This document shows, piece after piece, positions 8,411-15,820 of a stretch of 64,000 nt of DNA. Position 1 is the first letter of the stretch; every line of letters starts with the position of its first letter. Made by a program: the position numbers and the translations under genes. Below the pieces are notes generated by a model. It was not told the DNA's origin and searched no databases. It saw only the letters and a program-made list of their open reading frames with translations. This DNA is from Saprospiraceae bacterium (GTDB taxonomy: Bacteria > Bacteroidota > Bacteroidia > Chitinophagales > Saprospiraceae), in contig JAIYCH010000131.1 in the NCBI GenBank assembly GCA_027488135.1, positions 1 to 64,000 of the forward strand, read 5' to 3'.

Positions 8411-9511
8411 TTATTTCTTCCATTTACCGTCAATAATTTCTTTGTGCAAATGTGAAACACCCAAGTCAGTCAACATTCCAGGTATTCTGTGATTATGCGT
8501 GTCAGATATAAAAATTTGCCCCTTGAAATTAGTAATTAAATGATTAATTAGTGATTGGACTCTAAACGGATCGAGTTTATCAAATATATCATCCAACAAT
8601 AAAATAGGATGAATACCTAAACAATTCTTTAAAAAAGTAAACTGGGCTAATTTTATCGCTAACAGGAAAGATTTCCTTTGTCCTTGAGAAGCATATTTTT
8701 TTAGTGGATTTTCTTCAAGGGTAAATATAAGGTCATCTTTGTGTATCCCAGCAGAAGTTCGTTGCAAAAATAAATCCCTTTTTTTGTTTAATGCCAATAA
8801 ATTTAGCAAAGAATCACCATCTAATTTAGATTGGTATTCCACCCCAACCGTTTCCTTATCATTTGAAATCTTTTGATAAATATCATTAAAAACGGGGTTA
8901 AATTGTTTTAGAAATTCAGTTCTGGTATGATGTATATAAGTGGCCGGTTTATCTAATTGTTCATCATAAATATCCAGTAAAATAGCGCTAGTTGATTTTT
9001 CATTGGCTATTTGTTTTAAATAGGCATTTCTCTGGTGAAGAACTCTGTTATAGTGTAATAGATGCGTAAGATAAGTGGTGTTGGTCTGGGCCAGGGTATT
9101 ATCTAAGAATTTTCTCCTTAATTCGCTTCCTTCCATAATGATTGAAATATCATCAGGAGCAATAAAAACAACAGGTAAAAATCCGATATGCTCGGATAGT
9201 TTGCTTAAAGGATTCAGATTTACCTCAAATACTTTCGTTTTATTTGGCTGAACTTTTGCGACAATTTTTTCATTTTGTTCTAATCTGGAGTAATGTCCCT
9301 CTAATCTAAAATAATCTGTATTAAACCTTGAGATCAAAGAATCATTGGTACTTATATAACTCTTAGTCATACTTAAATAGTAGATAGCGTCCAATAAATT
9401 TGTTTTACCCATGCCATTAAGGCCTGTAAAACAATTTATTATGGGACTAAAGTTAAACTCTTCCCATTCGTAGTTTTTATAATTTGTTAAAATGAGTTGA
9501 TTCAACCACAT
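8411..9511 (-). CDS. recF: DNA replication and repair protein RecF
   Basis: A 366-residue SMC-like ATPase of normal RecF length. The Walker A motif is GLNGMGKTN near residue 30, the ABC-type signature is YASQGQRKS near 275, and the Walker B is LLLDDIFDKLD near 305. RecF binds gapped DNA and helps RecOR load RecA during gap repair. The start codon at 9511 gives the canonical N-terminus, with the first strand LNQLILTNYKNY. It is transcribed away from pdhA and does not sit in a dnaA-dnaN-gyrB cluster here, as is usual in Bacteroidota. Confidence 0.95.
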   Translation of the reverse strand: MWLNQLILTNYKNYEWEEFNFSPIINCFTGLNGMGKTNLLDAIYYLSMTKSYISTNDSLISRFNTDYFRLEGHYSRLEQNEKIVAKVQPNKTKVFEVNLNPLSKLSEHIGFLPVVFIAPDDISIIMEGSELRRKFLDNTLAQTNTTYLTHLLHYNRVLHQRNAYLKQIANEKSTSAILLDIYDEQLDKPATYIHHTRTEFLKQFNPVFNDIYQKISNDKETVGVEYQSKLDGDSLLNLLALNKKRDLFLQRTSAGIHKDDLIFTLEENPLKKYASQGQRKSFLLAIKLAQFTFLKNCLGIHPILLLDDIFDKLDPFRVQSLINHLITNFKGQIFISDTHNHRIPGMLTDLGVSHLHKEIIDGKWKK

Positions 9512-9605
9512 ACTTAAACAGGTATTTTCTACTTTCTTTAAAACAAATAAACAAGGATTTAATAAAATTGGTGGCTTTCAATTTATATCTTCTACAATAA
9601 TAGTT

Positions 9606-9613
9606 TATATTTG
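9606..9613 (+). promoter_or_regulatory. Candidate -7 promoter element for pdhA
   Basis: TATATTTG matches the Bacteroidota TAnnTTTG -7 consensus exactly. Transcription would start about 7 bases downstream and leave a leader of roughly 36 bases before the ATG at 9656. Its position over the TTG at 9611 argues against that codon as the start of pdhA. No clear -33 TTTG is seen. Confidence 0.5.
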
Positions 9614-9655
9614 TCAAGATTTAAAAAAATCAGGATTTTAAAAAAAATAGAGGGT

Positions 9656-10693
9656 ATGAACACCGTCGTAGACAAAAAAAAGACAGGCAAGGGAAATCTT
9701 ACATCTGATGGGCATCCTAAGGAAAGGTATCTTTTCTGGTTTGAACTGATGTTGAGAATCCGTAGATTCGAGGAAAAAGCCTTGATGATGTATGGTCAGC
9801 AGAAAATCCGTGGCTTTTGTCATGTATATATTGGACAAGAAGCTATAGCTGCGGGTATTGAATCGGTCATACGAAGAGAAGATGGTATTGTCACTGCGTA
9901 TCGTCAACATGGTATTGCTTTGGGAAGAGGTATTAGCTCCAAATCAGCTATGGCTGAACTTTACGGTAAAGCAACAGGTGTTGTTAAAGGTAAGGGTGGC
10001 TCAATGCATTTTCTGAGTGCAGAACACAAATATTTTGGTGGAAATGGTATAGTAGGTGCGCAAATTCCTATTGGTACAGGTATTGCTTTTGCTGAAAAGT
10101 ATAAAGGTACTGATAATTTATGTGTAACGATGTTTGGTGATGGTGCAGCCCGTCAAGGCGCTCTCCATGAATCATTTAATATGGCAATGAGTTGGAAACT
10201 ACCCGTTTTATATATTGTTGAAAACAATGGATATGCGATGGGTACTTCGGTGAATAGAACAAGTAACGTTGTCGATTTATATAAAATGGGGCTTTCTTAT
10301 GATATGCCCAGTGAAGCAGTGGATGGCATGTCACCTGAAGCTGTACATAATGCAATAGCTCGTGCCGCCGCTCACATCAGAGCGGGCAATGGTCCTTACT
10401 TTTTAGAAATCAGAACCTATAGATATAAAGGTCACTCTGTTTCTGATCCAGCAAAATACAGAACCAAAGAAGAAGTTCAATCTTACCAAGATAGAGATCC
10501 GGTAAAAATGATTGAACTCAAAATGTTGGAGGAAAAAATTGCTACCGAAAAGGAAATTCAGGCAATAAAGGATAAAATTAAAATTGAAATGGAAGAGGCT
10601 ATTGATTTTGCTGAAAACTCGCCTTTACCGCATCCTGATGAACTTTACACTGATAATTACTTGCAAAAAGATTATCCTTTCATTATGGATTAA
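9656..10693 (+). CDS. pdhA: Pyruvate dehydrogenase E1 component, alpha subunit
   Basis: A 345-residue thiamine-diphosphate enzyme subunit. The ThDP motif starts at GDGAARQGALHE and ends with VENNGYAM (near residues 160-200), KGKGGSMHF lies near 110, and the RYKGHSVSDP loop near 258 is the conserved E1-alpha loop. With an E1-beta partner it decarboxylates pyruvate and passes the acetyl group to lipoyl-E2. The ATG at 9656 is preferred over an upstream TTG (9611), because a TAnnTTTG promoter element covers that TTG. E1-beta and E2 genes are not in the window. Branched-chain oxoacid dehydrogenase E1-alpha is the nearest alternative. Confidence 0.9.
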   Translation: MNTVVDKKKTGKGNLTSDGHPKERYLFWFELMLRIRRFEEKALMMYGQQKIRGFCHVYIGQEAIAAGIESVIRREDGIVTAYRQHGIALGRGISSKSAMAELYGKATGVVKGKGGSMHFLSAEHKYFGGNGIVGAQIPIGTGIAFAEKYKGTDNLCVTMFGDGAARQGALHESFNMAMSWKLPVLYIVENNGYAMGTSVNRTSNVVDLYKMGLSYDMPSEAVDGMSPEAVHNAIARAAAHIRAGNGPYFLEIRTYRYKGHSVSDPAKYRTKEEVQSYQDRDPVKMIELKMLEEKIATEKEIQAIKDKIKIEMEEAIDFAENSPLPHPDELYTDNYLQKDYPFIMD

Positions 10694-10722
10694 TTTTTTT
10701 ATAAAAATTCATAAAGAAATTT

Positions 10723-10730
10723 TACTTTTG
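10723..10730 (+). promoter_or_regulatory. Candidate -7 promoter element for the TPR-ribH-MBL operon
   Basis: TACTTTTG fits TAnnTTTG exactly and would give a leader of about 40 bases before the ATG at 10780. A purine-rich AAGG lies about 15 bases before the start codon. No good -33 element is seen. Confidence 0.45.
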
Positions 10731-10779
10731 CATTTCATTTGAATTTAGTTCATTCTATTATTAAGGCAGTTAAATTAAT

Positions 10780-11472
10780 ATGGCAAAAACGTCTCAAAAT
10801 CCTAAACAAGACGAAGTTCTTGTAGATATCGTTGAAGTTCGCAATAAAACGCAGGAATTTTATCATAAATATCAAAATATTATTAATTATGGTGGTGCTG
10901 CATTGCTCATCATAATTGTTGGTTTAGTTGCTTATAATCTTTTATATAAACAGCCAAGACAAATAGAAGCCATCGAACAAATGGCTCAAGCCCAGCGTCT
11001 TTTCGAAAGAGATTCTTTCGCTGTTGCTCTTGAAAATCCAGGAGGTGGTTTCGCTGGTTTCCTTGGTATTATTGAAAATTATGGCGGTACACCAGCAGCA
11101 AATCTTGCTCACTATTATGCGGGTGTTTGTTACCTTAATTTAGGTCAGATAGAAGCTGCCCTATCTTACATGGAAGACTTTTCACCTAAAGGCACTGTTC
11201 TCGCTGTTATGAAAGAGGGTATTATCGGTGATTGTCATGCAGAACTCGGTGATCTCAAAAAAGCAATGAAGTATTATGTAAATGCTACAGAAATTCTTGA
11301 TACCGACGAACTCATGACCCCTCATTATCTCAAAAAGGTGGGTATGTTACATCAGCTAAATGGAAATAATGAAGATGCTATAGAGGCTTTTCAGAAAATT
11401 TTATACGATTATCCTAACTCATTCGAAGCTACTGATATTGAAAAATATATAGGTAGATTAGAAGCAAACTAA
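10780..11472 (+). CDS. Membrane-anchored TPR protein (YfgM-like)
   Basis: A 230-residue protein with a charged N-terminus, one transmembrane helix (about residues 36-58, GGAALLIIIVGLVAYNLLY), and then tetratricopeptide repeats. Paired helices such as ANLAHYYAGVCYLNLGQ, then GIIGDCHAELGDLKKA, then GMLHQLNGNNEDAIEAF are typical. The layout matches YfgM-type ancillary proteins of the envelope and Sec pathway, which use periplasmic TPRs to hold client proteins, but the family assignment is by architecture only. It begins a tight run with ribH (6-base gap) and the MBL hydrolase (2-base gap). Confidence 0.7.
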   Translation: MAKTSQNPKQDEVLVDIVEVRNKTQEFYHKYQNIINYGGAALLIIIVGLVAYNLLYKQPRQIEAIEQMAQAQRLFERDSFAVALENPGGGFAGFLGIIENYGGTPAANLAHYYAGVCYLNLGQIEAALSYMEDFSPKGTVLAVMKEGIIGDCHAELGDLKKAMKYYVNATEILDTDELMTPHYLKKVGMLHQLNGNNEDAIEAFQKILYDYPNSFEATDIEKYIGRLEAN

Positions 11473-11478
11473 AATATT

Positions 11479-11967
11479 TTGTCATCATCATCAAATGGTC
11501 TTTCCCTTTATGATGAAACGAAAATGCCGAATATCCTTGGTTGGAAGTTCGGCATTGTCGTTTCTGAATGGAACAGTGGTATCATGGAGAAACTACTACT
11601 TGGATGCAAAAATACCCTCATTTCTCATGGAGCTAATTTACAGGATATAATTACCTATCAGGTTCCTGGCTCTTTTGAATTACCCGTCGGTGCAAAAATA
11701 CTTGCAAATAAAAATCAGGTTGATGCTATAATTTGTCTAGGGTGTCTCATTAAGGGAGATACAGCACATGATGAATATATTGCAAATGCTGTGGCTAATG
11801 GTCTAACTCAAATAGGTGTTATGTATGATATTCCTTGCATATTTGGTGTGCTAACCGTACTTAATGAACAACAGGCTATTGATAGGTCAGGTGGAAAGTA
11901 TGGAAATAAAGGGGTAGAAGCTGCCGTTACTGCCATAAGAATGGCTGCATTGAAAAGATTAGTTTAA
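11479..11967 (+). CDS. ribH: 6,7-dimethyl-8-ribityllumazine synthase
   Basis: About 162 residues covering the lumazine synthase fold. Motifs include IVVSEWNSGI near residue 27, VPGSFELPVGA near 64, and GDTAHDEY near 96 with the catalytic histidine. The enzyme condenses 5-amino-6-ribitylaminouracil with dihydroxybutanone phosphate, the penultimate step of riboflavin synthesis. The start is probably the TTG at 11479, because relatives carry 15 or so residues before the first strand; the first ATG (11524) would give a shorter but still functional-looking protein. It lies inside the TPR-ribH-MBL run. Confidence 0.92.
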   Translation: MSSSSNGLSLYDETKMPNILGWKFGIVVSEWNSGIMEKLLLGCKNTLISHGANLQDIITYQVPGSFELPVGAKILANKNQVDAIICLGCLIKGDTAHDEYIANAVANGLTQIGVMYDIPCIFGVLTVLNEQQAIDRSGGKYGNKGVEAAVTAIRMAALKRLV

Positions 11968-11969
11968 TA

Positions 11970-12806
11970 ATGAAACTTCACCTGATTGATACAGGTACCT
12001 TTAAACTGGATGGTGGTGCCATGTTTGGTGTCGTTCCTAAGGTCTTGTGGCAAAAATTAATTCCTCCTGATGATTCAAACAGGATTGAGATGGGTATGCG
12101 GTGCTTGCTTATTGAAACGGAAGACAGATTGATTTTAGTCGATACAGGTATTGGAAATAAGCAAAAGGGGAATTTTATAAAACATTTCTCTCCTCTCAAT
12201 ACCCACCTTCTGTTGGATAATTTACACAAGAAAGGTTTTTCAAATGAAGATATTACTGATGTTATTTTAACCCATTTACATTTTGATCATGCGGGAGGAG
12301 CCATTCGTTTGAATGAAGAAAATAGCTCAGTGCCTGCTTTCCCAAAGGCTACTTATTGGGTCAGTGACATACAGTGGAATGCTGCTGTTAATCCTACTAT
12401 AAAGGAAGCGCCATCTTTCTTAATAGAAAATTTTTTACCTTTAAAGGAATGGAAAAAAATAAAATTTATTCCTTGTTCTAAAGAAGATTATATTTTTATC
12501 CCTGGATTAACGCTTAGATTTATTCATGGACATAGTCCCGGAATGATGCTTCCTATCATAAAAACGTCAAATCAATCTTTCGTCTTTTGTACAGATTTAA
12601 TACCTACAATTCATCATTTGTCCTTGTCTTATATTATTGCTTATGATACTCAACCTCTGGAAACAATTATAGAAAGGAAAATTTTAATCGAGGAAGCACT
12701 TATAAATAATTATGTATTGATTTTTGAACATGACATTGATAATGAATGTATCAATCTGTTTAGACAAGAGGATGGGAGAATAAAAACATTACCCTTTATT
12801 TTGTAA
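11970..12806 (+). CDS. MBL-fold metallo-hydrolase
   Basis: A 278-residue metallo-beta-lactamase-fold protein. The zinc signature is THLHFDHAGG near residue 93, later ligands are in IHGHSPGM near 188 and CTDLIPT near 210, and VDTGIGNKQKG lies near 57. The closest-looking relatives are quorum-quenching lactonase-like and general MBL hydrolases of Bacteroidota. The start codon overlaps the region just after the ribH stop (2-base gap). No signal peptide is present, so it is cytosolic. The substrate cannot be read from the sequence. Confidence 0.85.
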   Translation: MKLHLIDTGTFKLDGGAMFGVVPKVLWQKLIPPDDSNRIEMGMRCLLIETEDRLILVDTGIGNKQKGNFIKHFSPLNTHLLLDNLHKKGFSNEDITDVILTHLHFDHAGGAIRLNEENSSVPAFPKATYWVSDIQWNAAVNPTIKEAPSFLIENFLPLKEWKKIKFIPCSKEDYIFIPGLTLRFIHGHSPGMMLPIIKTSNQSFVFCTDLIPTIHHLSLSYIIAYDTQPLETIIERKILIEEALINNYVLIFEHDIDNECINLFRQEDGRIKTLPFIL

Positions 12807-12836
12807 TAATGAATTAACTTAGCAGAATAAAATTCT

Positions 12837-15635
12837 ATGAAGCTAAAATTCAAGCTATTCATTTTCTGTCAATATTTTTTACTTTTTATATCTGATTCTA
12901 TATTTTGTCAGCAACAAATATCTGGTAATATTGATGAATTTATAAATTTATCCAGTGGACTTTATAAAGGTTTAGCGGTTGATAATCTTGGTTTTGTCTG
13001 GATGGCTACAGATGAGGGGTTATACAGATATGATGGGGTTAAATCTATTTTTTATAATGAAGCTTGTAACGGAGGTTTTCTAAAATCCATCAAAGCACTG
13101 TCTGATGGATCGTTAATTGTTACGCATGACAAAGGGGTCACAAAGATTATTCCACATATTCATTCTCCAAAATTCCTTCAACTTGCGGTTGGGGAATTAT
13201 ATCCAACAAAAGATAAAATGTTTTTTCCAAAAACTATTTTTGAAGATTCAAAAAAAAGATTGTGGATTGGTGAAGATAATGGTATTTCATTGATTAGAAA
13301 AGGTAAAAGAGTTAAATTTTATCCTGAGAAAATGAAATCGCCAGGAAGCATTTTCAAAAATTTTTCTTTGTCAGAAGATAATTTTGGTAATATTTGGGCA
13401 ATTTCCTATAATGGAGAATTTTTTCGCTACGCTGAATTTTTAAATAAATTTATCCATACACCCTTACCCGTCAAATTAGAAAAAATAACTCAATTTTTCA
13501 TCCTTTCAAATAATACCTTTTTAATAGGAAGTAGTAATGGACTATTTAAGCTGAAAGTTTTACCCGATTTGTCTTTTGAGGATCTTATTCGCCTCAAAGT
13601 ACCTGATGGAATAACTTCAGGGGTATTAATAGATAGACATATTTATTGGGGGACGGAAAAAAATGGATTATTTGTCACAAATATTGATGAATTAGAAAAG
13701 CCTTATAGTAAAATTATTGATTTACCCTTTGAGGATATTGTTGATTTATCTTATGACCGAAATAATGGCCTTTGGATTGTTAGTAGCGAGTCATTTGCCA
13801 CTTTCAAAACGGGTTTTTTTGAAAAAATTGACCTAAGTATTCCAAATTTACCTTTAGATGCCATTTGTGAAAATAATAATGGAGATATTTTTGTTTCTTC
13901 TGGTGCTTATATTGATAAGATCTCCTTCAGAGGTAATAGTTGGAAACTAACACAAAAAATAGTTCGTGGAAACAGATCTGTAACAGCAATTTTTGCCAAA
14001 GGAGATGAAATATTTTGGGGAAATCTGGATGGAAGTATTCAAAAATTTAATCTAAAGAATAAAAAATTATCTGAACTTCCAGCGCTTAATAAAGGCCTTA
14101 AAATAAATCAAATTTATAAAGATAAGGAAGATAATATATGGGTACTGGGAAACCCACAATACGGTCCTATGCGCTTAAACCAAAGAAACAAGCTGAAATT
14201 ATTTTCTAAAAATGAGGAAAAAGGGTTAAGAGTTATAGCGCAAGAATCAGATGGAAACATCTTTTTGGGAGGTAGTTCACCTGATAGTTATTTGTTCATT
14301 TATAGTCAAAAAGAAGATAAACTCGTCAATATAAGTGTGAAATTGCCTTTTTCTGTAAAAGGTGATTTTCATATTAATCAGATTTATATCTCGAAAAAAG
14401 GTGAATTGTTACTCGCCTCTAATCAAGGATTACTTCAATATATTTATTCCTCTGCATTTCCTTCCACAGGGGAAATTAAAAGAATTCATTGGGATAAATT
14501 ACCTGAAAACTTAAATGTTGTAGCTGTTGCTGGTGGCATAAATAGTGACTTATGGATTTCAACAAGCGAAGGATTGGTATTAATTACACCTGATCAGCAA
14601 CTTATTTTTGATAATAATGCTGGTATTCCAGGTAGGATATTGGCTCCCAGTGGAATTATTAAGGATCAAAGAGGATTTATATGGGTGGGTGCATCTAAAG
14701 GACTTGGCTTATTAAGAAGAAACAAAAGTGGTAATAAAATTTCAGCAACGCCACTAATCCAGGGAATTTCAGTTAATGGGATTAAAAGGGAAAGTAGTAA
14801 ACTTGAAAAGATATATTTGAATTTTGGAGATAATATTTCAATTCAATTATTTTCATCTATGTTTCCATCCAATGAAGTAAAATATCAGGTAAAATATAAG
14901 GAGGAAAAAAATTGGATACACATTTCTTCCGCTCAAGAGCATTTAATATCAAATATTCAATCAGGGGAACAAACTATTTGGTTTAGATCTCAAAAAGAGG
15001 GCGGGTATGAATGGAGTATCCCCTTAAAAGTAGAATTTATCGTTTCAAAACCATGGTATTTTACTTTTTGGGGTATTTTTATTGGATTGATTATTCTGTT
15101 ATTTTTATTTTATATACTTAAGCGTTTCATTGTTCAGAAACAATTACTTAAGATTGAAAAGGAAAAATATCGAAAATTAAAAGAAGATAATTATCAAAAT
15201 GAAATTATTCAAAGAAATAAGCAATTTACAACCTATACGTTGCATCTAATACAAAAAAATGAAGCGATGCGTGCGCTTCAAGCAGCTATTTTTGAATTAA
15301 AAAGAAGTCTTGGAGAAAGAAGTCAATCAAAATTAAAACATATTCTTTCATTGATTGATTTTAGTTTTAGAAATGATGATGAATGGGAAAGGTTTAAATT
15401 TTATTTTGAAGAAATACACCAAGGATTTTTTGAAAAGCTTTTACTGATATATCCGGAGCTAACGGCGCAGGAATTGCGTCTATGTGCTCTAATTCGATTA
15501 AATTTATCGATCAATGAACTTGCATCCATCTTAGGAATCTCCATAGAAAGTGTTAAAACAGCTAGATTTAGATTAAAGAAAAAATTAAAAACGGATTCAA
15601 TACATCATTTAATTGATATCATAATGCAAATTTAA
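12837..15635 (+). CDS. Membrane-spanning propeller sensor with C-terminal LuxR-type HTH; likely regulator of the starch locus
   Basis: A 932-residue one-component regulator. A signal peptide (about residues 1-25) is followed by repeats of the Reg_prop type, with D..G.+W+.T..GL..Y blocks near 41, 141, 180 and onward to about 625, and then a Y_Y_Y-like Ig domain near 665-735. A transmembrane helix at about 740-765 leads into a cytosolic coiled coil and a helix-turn-helix near 870-925 (TAQELRLCALIRL, then SINELASILGIS). No histidine-kinase domain is present, so it differs from hybrid two-component systems. It lies immediately upstream of susC and probably senses an oligosaccharide and directly activates the locus. 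Confidence 0.85.
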   Translation: MKLKFKLFIFCQYFLLFISDSIFCQQQISGNIDEFINLSSGLYKGLAVDNLGFVWMATDEGLYRYDGVKSIFYNEACNGGFLKSIKALSDGSLIVTHDKGVTKIIPHIHSPKFLQLAVGELYPTKDKMFFPKTIFEDSKKRLWIGEDNGISLIRKGKRVKFYPEKMKSPGSIFKNFSLSEDNFGNIWAISYNGEFFRYAEFLNKFIHTPLPVKLEKITQFFILSNNTFLIGSSNGLFKLKVLPDLSFEDLIRLKVPDGITSGVLIDRHIYWGTEKNGLFVTNIDELEKPYSKIIDLPFEDIVDLSYDRNNGLWIVSSESFATFKTGFFEKIDLSIPNLPLDAICENNNGDIFVSSGAYIDKISFRGNSWKLTQKIVRGNRSVTAIFAKGDEIFWGNLDGSIQKFNLKNKKLSELPALNKGLKINQIYKDKEDNIWVLGNPQYGPMRLNQRNKLKLFSKNEEKGLRVIAQESDGNIFLGGSSPDSYLFIYSQKEDKLVNISVKLPFSVKGDFHINQIYISKKGELLLASNQGLLQYIYSSAFPSTGEIKRIHWDKLPENLNVVAVAGGINSDLWISTSEGLVLITPDQQLIFDNNAGIPGRILAPSGIIKDQRGFIWVGASKGLGLLRRNKSGNKISATPLIQGISVNGIKRESSKLEKIYLNFGDNISIQLFSSMFPSNEVKYQVKYKEEKNWIHISSAQEHLISNIQSGEQTIWFRSQKEGGYEWSIPLKVEFIVSKPWYFTFWGIFIGLIILLFLFYILKRFIVQKQLLKIEKEKYRKLKEDNYQNEIIQRNKQFTTYTLHLIQKNEAMRALQAAIFELKRSLGERSQSKLKHILSLIDFSFRNDDEWERFKFYFEEIHQGFFEKLLLIYPELTAQELRLCALIRLNLSINELASILGISIESVKTARFRLKKKLKTDSIHHLIDIIMQI

Positions 15636-15696
15636 CATAAGGTTATTTGTAGGTTAAATTATTGTTATACAAAGTATTATATTGCTATGTTAACTA

Positions 15697-15730
15697 TTAA
15701 TCATGATTAAAAAAGACAATTATCATGATT
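15697..15730. promoter_or_regulatory. Paired ATCATGAT palindromes, candidate operator of the starch locus
   Basis: A perfect 14-bp palindrome (TTAATCATGATTAA, about 15697-15710) is followed by a second copy of its 8-bp core (ATCATGAT, about 15722-15729). The two centres are 22 bp apart, close to two helical turns, so dimers would bind the same DNA face. The pair lies about 45-75 bases upstream of the probable susC promoter and 60 bases after the regulator gene. The best inference is a binding site for that regulator. Confidence 0.5.
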
Positions 15731-15774
15731 ATAATAGAATGAAAATAAGATATTAGCTTTCGCCAATTATGTTA

Positions 15775-15783
15775 TAATCTTTG
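15775..15783 (+). promoter_or_regulatory. Weak candidate -7 element for susC
   Basis: TAATCTTTG resembles TAnnTTTG but has three bases between TA and TTTG instead of two, and no -33 element is clear. A weak core promoter fits a gene that depends on an activator bound at the upstream palindromes. The leader would be about 30 bases. Confidence 0.3.
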
Positions 15784-15820
15784 GTAAATTCAATATTTAT
15801 TAAAATAAAAATTAGCGTTT

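Noticed and set aside
9611-9655. TTG start for pdhA at 9611
   Set aside because: It lies within the TAnnTTTG promoter element and adds a lysine-rich leader not seen in relatives; the ATG at 9656 is better.
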